From Paraburkholderia rhynchosiae (GTDB lineage: Bacteria > Pseudomonadota > Gammaproteobacteria > Burkholderiales > Burkholderiaceae): a stretch of DNA of 64,000 nt. Shown in pieces: positions 57,123 through 64,000 of this stretch. Both the position numbers and the translations under genes were made by a program. How positions within the stretch are numbered: the first letter of the stretch is position 1; every line of letters begins with the position of its first letter. The DNA lies in contig NZ_PNXY01000003.1 in assembly GCF_002879865.1 (NCBI RefSeq), positions 186,001-250,000 of the forward strand, written 5' to 3'. The notes beneath the pieces were generated by a model. It was not told the origin of the DNA and did no database searches. It saw nothing but the letters and a program-made list of their open reading frames with translations.

Positions 57123-57193
57123 GTGTCGATCGCAGTTTGAGCTTCAACGCTGACTGCAATCCCATGCAGAGCGTCTGAAATTCGCCGCACTCC

Positions 57194-58300
57194 ATGACAG
57201 TAAAGCTCACGATAGATTGCATGGGAGGCGACCACGGCCCGTCCGTGACCGTTCCCGCTGCCGTCAACTTCGTTCGCTCGCATCCCGACGCGCAGCTGCT
57301 GCTCGTCGGCATTGAAAGTGCGATTCGTGCGCAGCTGAAGAAGTTGAAGGCTCAGGACCTGCCGGCGCTGACAGTCGTATCCGCTTCCGAGATCGTCGCC
57401 ATGGACGATTCGGTCGAAGTCGCGCTGCGCAAGAAAAAAGACTCATCCATGCGCGTCGCGCTGAATCGCGTCAAGGAAGGCGAGGCGCAAGCCTGCATTT
57501 CCGCCGGCAACACCGGCGCGCTGATGGCGGTCTCGCGTTATGTGCTGAAAACGCTGTCGGGCATCGAGCGCCCGGCAATTGCGTCCGCCTTGCCGAACCC
57601 CAATGGCTACACGATGATGCTCGACCTGGGCGCCAACGTCGACTGCGAACCGCAGCATTTGCTGCAGTTCGCGGAAATGGGGCACGCGCTCGTGTCTGCG
57701 CTTGAAGGCCGCGAGCGGCCCACCATCGGGCTCCTGAATATCGGCGAAGAAGTCATCAAGGGCAACGACACCATCAAACGTGCCGGCGAGCTGCTGCGCG
57801 CCAGCACGCTGAACTTTCACGGCAACGTTGAAGGCAACGACATCTTCAAGGGCACGGTCGACGTGATCGTGTGCGACGGTTTCGTCGGCAACGTGGCGCT
57901 GAAGACGTCAGAAGGCCTCGCGCAGATGCTGTCGAACATCATCAAGGAAGAGTTCGGCCGTTCATGGCTCACCAAAGTGATGGCGGTCCTCGCGTTGCCC
58001 GTATTGATGCGCTTCAAGAAGCGCGTCGATCATCGGCAATACAATGGTGCCGCGTTGCTTGGGCTGCGCGGACTGGTGATCAAAAGCCACGGTTCCGCGG
58101 ATGCCTACGCGTTTGAGTGGGCTATCAAACGCGGGTATGATGCCGTCAAAAACGGCGTGCTGGAGCGCCTTGCGCAAGCGATGGAAGAGAACGCCGGTTC
58201 TCTTGAACCGGCAGCGCGCGACGCGAGCGGTGCGGGCCACGCAAGCCCCATTGCAGGCCAGCCGGCCGAGCCCTACGCTGCGCAATCCTCGAAGGCATAA
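57194..58300 (+). CDS. plsX: phosphate acyltransferase PlsX
   Basis: Makes acyl-phosphate from acyl-ACP for phospholipid synthesis. 368 residues, start [24 protein letters not shown]. Family blocks: [59 protein letters not shown] and [19 protein letters not shown]. The C-terminal 40 residues are an Ala/Pro-rich extension. Its last base overlaps the fabH start. Confidence 0.96.
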   Translation: MTVKLTIDCMGGDHGPSVTVPAAVNFVRSHPDAQLLLVGIESAIRAQLKKLKAQDLPALTVVSASEIVAMDDSVEVALRKKKDSSMRVALNRVKEGEAQACISAGNTGALMAVSRYVLKTLSGIERPAIASALPNPNGYTMMLDLGANVDCEPQHLLQFAEMGHALVSALEGRERPTIGLLNIGEEVIKGNDTIKRAGELLRASTLNFHGNVEGNDIFKGTVDVIVCDGFVGNVALKTSEGLAQMLSNIIKEEFGRSWLTKVMAVLALPVLMRFKKRVDHRQYNGAALLGLRGLVIKSHGSADAYAFEWAIKRGYDAVKNGVLERLAQAMEENAGSLEPAARDASGAGHASPIAGQPAEPYAAQSSKA

Positions 58301-59289
58301 TGGCTCAATCGACAATTTATTCCCGCGTCCTCGGAACCGGCAGCTATCTGCCGCCCGCGCGCGTCACCAATCAGGACCTCGCTGAGCGTCTGGCGAAGCA
58401 AGGCGTCGAGACGAGCGACGAATGGATCGTGGCCCGCACGGGCATCCATGCACGTCACTTCGCGGATCCTGACGTCACCACGAGCGACCTCGCACTGTTC
58501 GCGTCGCAGCGGGCGATCGAAGCGGCGGACATCGACCCGCAAGCCATCGATCTGATCATCGTTGCTACCTCCACGCCTGACTTCGTGTTCCCGAGCACGG
58601 CTTGCCTGTTGCAAAACAAGCTCGGCATCAAGAATCACGGCGCTGCTTTCGACGTGCAGGCCGTCTGCTCCGGTTTCGCCTATGCCGTAGCCATGGCGGA
58701 CAGCCTGATTCGCGGCGGCCAGCATCGCACGGCGCTCGTCATCGGTGCGGAAACGTTCTCGCGCATTCTGGATTTCAATGACCGCACCACGTGCGTGCTG
58801 TTCGGCGACGGCGCTGGCGCGGTTATTCTGCAGGCGTCCGAAGAGCCGGGCGTGCTCGCGAGCGCATTGCACGCGGACGGCAGCCATTCGAGCATTCTCT
58901 GCACGCCGGGCAACGTGAACGGGGGCATCGTGGCCGGCAGCGCGTTCCTGCACATGGACGGGCAAGCGGTATTCAAGCTGGCCGTCAACGTGCTCGAAAA
59001 GGTCGCGGTCGAGGCGCTCGAGAAAGCGAATCTTTCGGCCGACCAGATCGACTGGCTAATTCCGCACCAGGCCAACATCCGCATCATGCAAAGCACTTGC
59101 CGCAAACTCGGCTTGCCGCAGGAACGCATGGTTGTCACGGTGGGCGAGCACGGCAATACGTCGGCTGCGTCCATTCCGCTCGCATTCGACGTCGCGGTGC
59201 GCGACGGCCGCATCAAGCGCGGCCAGAACGTGCTGATCGAAGGCGTCGGCGGCGGCTTCACGTGGGGCGCATCGGTCATCCGCTACTGA
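58300..59289 (+). CDS. fabH: beta-ketoacyl-ACP synthase III
   Basis: Starts fatty acid synthesis by condensing acetyl-CoA with malonyl-ACP. 329 residues. Catalytic triad is visible: Cys in [14 protein letters not shown], His in IPHQANIRI and Asn in [10 protein letters not shown]. The start ATG shares one base with the plsX stop (TAATG). Followed by fabD after about 98 nt. Confidence 0.97.
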   Translation: MAQSTIYSRVLGTGSYLPPARVTNQDLAERLAKQGVETSDEWIVARTGIHARHFADPDVTTSDLALFASQRAIEAADIDPQAIDLIIVATSTPDFVFPSTACLLQNKLGIKNHGAAFDVQAVCSGFAYAVAMADSLIRGGQHRTALVIGAETFSRILDFNDRTTCVLFGDGAGAVILQASEEPGVLASALHADGSHSSILCTPGNVNGGIVAGSAFLHMDGQAVFKLAVNVLEKVAVEALEKANLSADQIDWLIPHQANIRIMQSTCRKLGLPQERMVVTVGEHGNTSAASIPLAFDVAVRDGRIKRGQNVLIEGVGGGFTWGASVIRY

Positions 59290-59387
59290 TAGCGCGGCTG
59301 AGTTCGGGCGCCGTTCAGGGCGCCCCGCGCCGCGTGCCTTTGAGCCGCGCGCAACTCACATCTGACTAAATCGATTTTGGGGACGAT

Positions 59388-60323
59388 ATGAAATTTGCGT
59401 TCGTTTTTCCCGGACAGGGTTCGCAATCGGTCGGCATGCTCAACGCTTTCGCCGATCAGGCGATTGTGCGCGAGACGGTTCAGGAAGCGTCCGACGCGCT
59501 TAATCAGGACCTTCGCAAGCTGATCGCCGAAGGCCCCGCCGAAGATCTGAATCTCACTACAAATACACAGCCGGTCATGCTGACGGCCGCCTACGCGATC
59601 TACCGCGCGTGGCAGCAGGCGGGCGGCCCCGTGCCGGCGATCGTCGCCGGTCATAGTCTCGGCGAATACACGGCGCTCGTCGCGGCCGGTGCACTCGCAT
59701 TTCGCGATGCCGTGCCGCTGGTGCGCTTTCGCGCGCAGGCCATGCAAACGGCTGTGCCGGTCGGCGAAGGCGGCATGGCGGCGATTCTCGGTCTCGACGA
59801 CGACACGGTGCGCGCGGTGTGCGCTGAAGCGTCGGCGACGGGCGTCGTCGAAGCGGTCAATTTCAATGCACCGGCGCAGGTCGTGATCGCGGGCCACAAG
59901 GCGGCCGTCGAGAAGGCCTGCGAAGTAGCGAAGGCGAAGGGCGCGAAGCGTGCGTTGCCACTGCCGGTTTCCGCGCCGTTCCACTCATCGCTGCTAAAGC
60001 CCGCGTCTGACCAGTTGCGCGAGTATCTGGCAAGCGTGAATGTTCAGGTGCCGTCGATCCCCGTCATCAACAATGTCGACGTCGCCATCGTGAACGAGCC
60101 CGCGCAGATCAAAGACGCACTGGTGCGCCAGGCGGCCGGCGCGGTGCGCTGGGTTGAGAGCGTGCAGGCCATGGCGGCTCAAGGCGCCACACACGTCGTC
60201 GAATGCGGGCCTGGCAAGGTCCTTGCGGGCCTGACGAAGCGTATCGACGGCAATCTGATTGGCGCTTCCGTGTCCGATCCTGCCTCTCTCGAAGAAACGC
60301 TCAAGCTCGTGACGGCAGGCTGA
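59388..60323 (+). CDS. fabD: malonyl-CoA-ACP transacylase
   Basis: Moves malonyl from CoA to ACP. 311 residues. Nucleophile Ser in VAGHSLGEYTAL; VFPGQGSQSVGM near the N-terminus; VRFRAQAMQ (Arg for the malonyl carboxylate) and the His in SAPFHSSLL are present. Third gene of the fab cluster. Confidence 0.97.
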   Translation: MKFAFVFPGQGSQSVGMLNAFADQAIVRETVQEASDALNQDLRKLIAEGPAEDLNLTTNTQPVMLTAAYAIYRAWQQAGGPVPAIVAGHSLGEYTALVAAGALAFRDAVPLVRFRAQAMQTAVPVGEGGMAAILGLDDDTVRAVCAEASATGVVEAVNFNAPAQVVIAGHKAAVEKACEVAKAKGAKRALPLPVSAPFHSSLLKPASDQLREYLASVNVQVPSIPVINNVDVAIVNEPAQIKDALVRQAAGAVRWVESVQAMAAQGATHVVECGPGKVLAGLTKRIDGNLIGASVSDPASLEETLKLVTAG

Positions 60324-60396
60324 GCACGGCATCGCAAAGACGCAGCAACAGGCATCAGCAATCAATCAGCCCTCCGAAGGGCATCCGGACCGACAG

Positions 60397-61146
60397 ATGG
60401 AAAAGACTCTCGATAAGCAGATCGCAATCGTAACGGGCGCCTCGCGCGGCATTGGCCGCGCCATCGCTATGGAACTCGCGCGCCAGGGCGCAACGGTGAT
60501 CGGCACGGCGACCAGCGAAAGCGGCGCGGCAGCGATCAGCGAAGCGTTTAACGCGGCCGGCGTGAGCGGCCGCGGCGCCGTGCTCGACGTGAACGATGCG
60601 GCTGCTGCGGAAGCGCTGATCGACGGCACGGTGAAGGAATTCGGCGCGCTGCACGTGCTCGTGAACAACGCCGGCATCACCCAGGACCAACTCGCCATGC
60701 GCATGAAGGACGACGACTGGGACGCGGTGGTCGACACCAATCTCAAGTCGGTGTTCCGTCTGTCGCGCGCGGTGCTGCGTCCGATGATGAAGGCGAAGGG
60801 CGGCCGCATCATCAACATTACGTCGGTGGTCGGTTCGGCGGGCAACCCCGGGCAGATCAACTACGCCGCGGCGAAAGCGGGCGTGGCCGGCATGACGCGC
60901 GCGCTTGCACGCGAGATCGGCAGTCGAGGCATCACGGTCAATTGCGTCGCGCCTGGCTTCATCGACACCGACATGACGCGCACGTTGCCGGAAGAGCAGC
61001 AAACCGCGCTGAAAACGCAGATTCCGCTGGGCCGCCTCGGCAGCCCTGAAGATATCGCACACGCTGTCGCATTCCTCGCGTCGCCGCAAGCGGGTTATAT
61101 CACCGGCACGACGATGCATGTGAACGGCGGAATGTACATGTCGTAA
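60397..61146 (+). CDS. fabG: 3-oxoacyl-ACP reductase
   Basis: NADPH-dependent short-chain dehydrogenase reducing 3-oxoacyl-ACP. 249 residues. Cofactor motif VTGASRGIGRAIA, NNAGITQD, catalytic SVVGSAGNPGQINYAAAKAG (Ser, Tyr-x3-Lys) and the C-terminal ITGTTMHVNGGMYMS. Fourth fab gene, followed after 150 nt by acpP. Confidence 0.97.
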   Translation: MEKTLDKQIAIVTGASRGIGRAIAMELARQGATVIGTATSESGAAAISEAFNAAGVSGRGAVLDVNDAAAAEALIDGTVKEFGALHVLVNNAGITQDQLAMRMKDDDWDAVVDTNLKSVFRLSRAVLRPMMKAKGGRIINITSVVGSAGNPGQINYAAAKAGVAGMTRALAREIGSRGITVNCVAPGFIDTDMTRTLPEEQQTALKTQIPLGRLGSPEDIAHAVAFLASPQAGYITGTTMHVNGGMYMS

Positions 61147-61193
61147 CCAAATTCGGTTACTATCCGCGCCTTGATGCGTTTGCAAATGCGTAA

Positions 61194-61232
61194 GGCGCAT
61201 GCCTTGACAGCAACCTGATGCGCCGCTTTTTT
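61194..61232 (+). terminator. terminator-like hairpin between fabG and acpP
   Basis: GGCGCAT/ATGCGCC stem with a 17-nt loop and a T run (from 61227). acpP has a candidate promoter just after it. Confidence 0.6.
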
Positions 61233-61245
61233 GCCGGGTCAAACC

Positions 61246-61254
61246 TGATAAAAT
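61246..61254 (+). promoter_or_regulatory. candidate extended -10 promoter of acpP
   Basis: TGATAAAAT (TGn plus TAAAAT) 43 nt before the acpP start, following the terminator-like hairpin; consistent with high, separate expression of ACP. No clear -35. Confidence 0.45.
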
Positions 61255-61296
61255 GCGCGCACCTGTATTTTTGAACTTCTTTCCCTTGGAGGGGTA

Positions 61297-61536
61297 ATGG
61301 ACAATATCGAACAGCGCGTCAAGAAGATCGTCGCAGAACAACTGGGCGTGGCCGAAGCGGAAATCAAGAACGAAGCTTCGTTCGTGAACGACCTCGGCGC
61401 CGACTCGCTGGACACGGTTGAACTCGTGATGGCCCTCGAAGACGAATTCGGCATGGAAATTCCGGATGAAGAAGCCGAGAAGATCACCACTGTTCAGCAA
61501 GCGATCGACTACGCTCGCGCGAACGTCAAGGCCTAA
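61297..61536 (+). CDS. acpP: acyl carrier protein
   Basis: 79 residues, very acidic. Phosphopantetheine attachment at Ser37 in [21 protein letters not shown]. Carries acyl chains through fatty acid synthesis. GGAGGGG lies just upstream of the ATG. Placed between fabG and fabF as in E. coli. Confidence 0.98.
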
Positions 61537-61691
61537 AGTCATTCGCGCCTGCGTTTCTGCGTGTGCGGCGTATGACGCCCTGCCGTGTCGGTTGCCGACG
61601 CCTGCGGGGCTGGCATTTTTTGGCGCGCCGTCTGCCGTGCAGGAGCCTGCGATGTTGACAGCGCAACTTTCCGCGCGATTACCGACTTAAC

Positions 61692-61738
61692 AGCCACAGG
61701 GTGCACAGGGCAGGTTCCTGTGGCCGCTGTGGCTTTTG
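61692..61738 (+). promoter_or_regulatory. attenuator-like leader upstream of fabF
   Basis: AGCCACAG (61692-61699) pairs with CTGTGGCT (61727-61734) followed by TTTGCTTTTG. The same left arm can instead pair as GCCACAGG (61693-61700) with CCTGTGGC (61717-61724). The two folds exclude one another. Confidence 0.45.
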
Positions 61739-61767
61739 CTTTTGTCATCTATGAAAAAGGGGTTACC

Positions 61768-63006
61768 GTGAGCCGCCGTCGTGTTGTTGTTACAGGCCTG
61801 GGGCTGATTTCGCCTGTTGGCAATAATGTTGCCGACGGCTGGGCCAATCTGGTCGCCGGCAAGTCGGGTATTGCCAATATCACGAAGTTCGACGCGTCGA
61901 ACTTTTCGACTCGTTTCGCCGGCGAGGTGAAGGGCTTCAATATCGAGGACTACATCCCCGGTAAGGAAGCGCGCCACATGGATACGTTCATCCATTACGG
62001 CGTGGCTGCAGGCATCCAGGCGATGCAGGACAGCGGCCTTGAAGTCACCGACGAGAATTCGGAGCGCATCGGCGTCGTGGTCGGTTCGGGCATCGGCGGT
62101 CTGCCGATGATCGAGGTCACGCAAACCGAACTGCTCAATCGCGGCCCGCGCCGCATCTCGCCGTTCTTCGTGCCGGCGTCGATCATCAACATGATCTCGG
62201 GCCATCTGTCGATCAAGTTCGGCATCAAGGGTCCGAATCTCGCTATCGTCACCGCGTGCACCACGGGTCTGCACTGTATCGGCGAGGCTTCGCGCCTGAT
62301 CGAATACGGCGACGCCGACGTGATGATCGCGGGCGGTGCGGAATCGACGGTGTCGCCGCTCGGGATCGGCGGCTTTGCGGCGGCGCGTGCGCTGTCGCAA
62401 CGCAACGACGACCCGGCGACGGCGAGCCGTCCGTGGGACAAGGATCGCGACGGTTTCGTGCTCGGCGAAGGCGCCGGCGTGATGGTGCTCGAAGAGTATG
62501 AGCACGCGAAGGCTCGCGGCGCGAAGATTTACGCCGAAGTCGGCGGCTATGGGATGAGCGGCGACGCCTATCACATGACTGCACCGTTGGAAGACGGCGA
62601 CGGCGCGCGCCGCTGCATGCTCGCGGCCATGAAGAACGCGGGCATCAACGCCGATCAGGTGAATTACCTGAACGCGCACGGCACGTCCACACCGCTCGGC
62701 GATCTGGCAGAGACGACCGGCATCAAGCGCGCTTTCGGCGACCACGCCAAAGACATCGTCGTGAATTCGACCAAGTCGATGACGGGTCACCTCCTCGGTG
62801 GCGCCGGCGGTCTCGAGTCCGTGTTCACGGTGCTTGCGGTGCATCATCAAGTGTCGCCGCCTACGATCAACATCTTCAACCAGGACCCGGAATGCGACCT
62901 GGACTACTGCGCTAACACCGCACGAGAGATGAAGATCGACGTCGCGCTGAAGAACTCGTTCGGGTTCGGCGGCACGAACGGCACGCTCGTCTTCAAGCGC
63001 ACCTGA
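61768..63006 (+). CDS. fabF: beta-ketoacyl-ACP synthase II
   Basis: Elongates acyl-ACP with malonyl-ACP. 412 residues; start GTG at 61768, preceded by AAGGGG, matches the normal FabF N-terminus ([17 protein letters not shown]); the open frame further upstream is non-coding. Catalytic Cys in [10 protein letters not shown], His in [11 protein letters not shown] and [10 protein letters not shown]. Last fab gene, 231 nt after acpP with a hairpin-rich gap. Confidence 0.97.
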   Translation: MSRRRVVVTGLGLISPVGNNVADGWANLVAGKSGIANITKFDASNFSTRFAGEVKGFNIEDYIPGKEARHMDTFIHYGVAAGIQAMQDSGLEVTDENSERIGVVVGSGIGGLPMIEVTQTELLNRGPRRISPFFVPASIINMISGHLSIKFGIKGPNLAIVTACTTGLHCIGEASRLIEYGDADVMIAGGAESTVSPLGIGGFAAARALSQRNDDPATASRPWDKDRDGFVLGEGAGVMVLEEYEHAKARGAKIYAEVGGYGMSGDAYHMTAPLEDGDGARRCMLAAMKNAGINADQVNYLNAHGTSTPLGDLAETTGIKRAFGDHAKDIVVNSTKSMTGHLLGGAGGLESVFTVLAVHHQVSPPTINIFNQDPECDLDYCANTAREMKIDVALKNSFGFGGTNGTLVFKRT

Positions 63007-63020
63007 TCCCTGCCGGCCGG

Positions 63021-63506
63021 ATGACGCGCCAGCCGACGGCGCCGGCTATGCCGGCGCTTTCCCGTGAAACGGCTACGCCCGATGGAGCGCCGCAGCGAAT
63101 CGCGCTGCGGCGCTCCATTGCCATGCGCGCTGCGTTGGCTGTTTTCGCGCTGACGGCGTCATGGGCCGTTTATAGCTGCGTAGCGTCGTGGCTTGGCGCG
63201 TGGCAGGCGGTTCCGTTGACGCTTGCCGCGCTTGCGCTCCTCGCGCTTTGTTCGGTGCGGCACGATCAGACACGACCTGTCGCACTGAAAATCGGACGCG
63301 AGGGCATCGCTGCCTGGGGACGAACCGGCGTTCTGTCTGTGCAAGGGCGCATTACCGGCTGCGCGCACTGGAGCGACCGTTTGCTGGTACTCACCGTGAC
63401 ACCGGATGAGGGCCGCCGGCAAGCGCTGCTCGTTCCCGCCGATGCGGTTCCGCCAGCCGTTTTCCGCGAATTGGCGGTGCGCGGCCGGCGCCGCGCCGGG
63501 GCCTGA
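63021..63506 (+). CDS. YgfX-like small membrane protein
   Basis: 161 residues, with two membrane segments (MRAALAVFALTASWAVYSCVASWLGAW and VPLTLAALALLALCSV) and a C-terminal domain of about 80 residues (ALKIGREGIAAWGRTGVLSVQGRITGCAHWSDRLLVLTVTP). The two-helix-plus-domain layout is like YgfX-type proteins often found near rpoE and lateral fab genes; the family assignment is tentative. 14 nt after fabF, so co-transcribed. Confidence 0.65.
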   Translation: MTRQPTAPAMPALSRETATPDGAPQRIALRRSIAMRAALAVFALTASWAVYSCVASWLGAWQAVPLTLAALALLALCSVRHDQTRPVALKIGREGIAAWGRTGVLSVQGRITGCAHWSDRLLVLTVTPDEGRRQALLVPADAVPPAVFRELAVRGRRRAGA

Positions 63507-63507
63507 C

Positions 63508-63554
63508 TGTAACGGCTGTAACCGCTGTTACCGCGCGCCATTACCGCGGTAACG
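63508..63554. promoter_or_regulatory. cluster of GTAAC-type inverted repeats upstream of rpoE
   Basis: Within 47 nt there are GTAACGG, GTAACCG, GTTACCG, TTACCG and CGGTAAC copies; GTTACCGCG (63527-63535) and CGCGGTAAC (63545-63553) form a perfect 9-bp inverted repeat with 9-nt spacer. Could be an operator or a terminator after the YgfX-like gene. Confidence 0.5.
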
Positions 63555-63620
63555 TGCCCCATTGAGCGGGACGCTACAATGGTGCCCCGTCATGCGCCCT
63601 ATAGTTAACGGATTTATCAG

Positions 63621-64000
63621 GTGAGCGAAAAAGAAATTGATCAGGTGCTGGTCGAGCGCGTCCAGAAGGGCGACAAGGCCGCGTTCGAGCTTCTGGTCTC
63701 CAAATACCACCGCAAGATTCTCCGGCTGATCTCGCGCCTCGTGCGCGACCCGGCCGAAGTGGAAGACGTTGCGCAAGACGCTTTTATCAAGGCGTACCGC
63801 GCGTTGCCGCAATTTCGCGGGGAATCGGCTTTTTATACGTGGTTGTACCGGATTGCGGTCAACACGGCAAAGAACTACCTTGCGACCCAAGGCCGGCGCG
63901 CGCCGACTTCGACGGAAGCAGATGCTGAAGAAGCTGAAACTTTCTCGGACGCCGACCAACTAAGGGATATCAACACGCCTGAGTCGATGTTGATGAGCAA
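63621..64000 (+). CDS. rpoE: RNA polymerase sigma factor RpoE (partial, cut by window end)
   Basis: ECF sigma factor for envelope stress. The window contains the first 126 codons. Start GTG at 63621. MSEKEIDQVLVERVQKGDKAAFELLVSKYHRKILRLISRLV (region 2.1), AEVEDVAQDAFIKAYRALPQFRGESAFYTWLYRIAVNTAKNYLA (regions 2.2-2.4) match RpoE/AlgU closely. The rest of the gene, and rseA, would lie beyond 64000. No sigma-E-type promoter was recognised upstream. Confidence 0.96.
   Translation, partial: MSEKEIDQVLVERVQKGDKAAFELLVSKYHRKILRLISRLVRDPAEVEDVAQDAFIKAYRALPQFRGESAFYTWLYRIAVNTAKNYLATQGRRAPTSTEADAEEAETFSDADQLRDINTPESMLMS

Overview
The window looks like a core segment of the main chromosome of a beta-proteobacterium of the Burkholderia/Paraburkholderia group. 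The reasons are high GC throughout, the gene order (rpsP-rimM-trmD-rplS; rne divergent from rluC; rpmF-plsX-fabHDG-acpP-fabF-rpoE), and Burkholderiaceae-type proteins such as the FecR/tryptophan-rich surface protein, the CobD/CbiB-like protein and the long RNase E. No insertion sequence, prophage, integrase, CRISPR array or rRNA operon was seen. The assignment rests on reading the proteins; no database search was run.

Layout. 1-2700: ribosome and tRNA maturation operon (S16, RimM, TrmD, L19). 2751-11449: housekeeping genes (Nudix hydrolase, CobD-like membrane protein, RsgA, M48 protease, oligoribonuclease, MogA, YjgA, PmbA, DHFR). 11630-19262: a secreted protein of unknown function, a VpsR-like sigma-54 activator, thymidylate synthase, a 901-residue FecR/W-rich repeat protein, an ArsR-type regulator and a tiny lipoprotein. 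19397-30242: accessory-flavoured metabolism and transport (MFS plus GlxA-type regulator, thioesterase, FumC, PLD-family lipoprotein, BASS transporter with a frameshift, MATE pump, S4 protein, two secreted Ala/Lys-rich proteins, one frameshifted). 30490-43839: UvrD/Rep-type helicase, AzlCD with an AraC regulator, CreA, two tRNA-Asn genes, FdxA, PncB, an orphan LUD protein, NhaD-like antiporter, hydroxyacid dehydrogenase, RmuC. 43930-47038: molybdenum cofactor operon moaA-mobA-moeA. 47241-54382: rne, and divergently rluC-HAD phosphatase-Rieske-sppA. 54470-64000: RsmI-like methyltransferase and Maf, then yceD-rpmF and the fatty acid synthesis cluster, a YgfX-like protein and the start of rpoE, which runs off the end.

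How the genes work together. Several groups are clearly co-translated through 1-8 nt overlaps (M48 protease/rsgA; azlC/azlD; hydroxyacid dehydrogenase/rmuC; rluC/HAD/Rieske; maf/methyltransferase; plsX/fabH; MFS/GlxA). The fab cluster supplies acyl-ACP for phospholipid and envelope synthesis, and rpoE (envelope stress) lies directly behind it. MogA is separate from the moaA-mobA-moeA operon.

Most notable observations: a six-copy tetrapeptide repeat inserted in RsgA just before the G3 motif; two genes whose natural C-termini lie in another frame across a homopolymer run; a 78-bp tandem repeat in the FecR/W-rich protein; repeat-rich low-complexity tail in RNase E; mutually exclusive hairpins upstream of fabF; and a cluster of GTAAC-type inverted repeats upstream of rpoE. 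I did not find a convincing new multi-gene system; this is mostly ordinary core genome.
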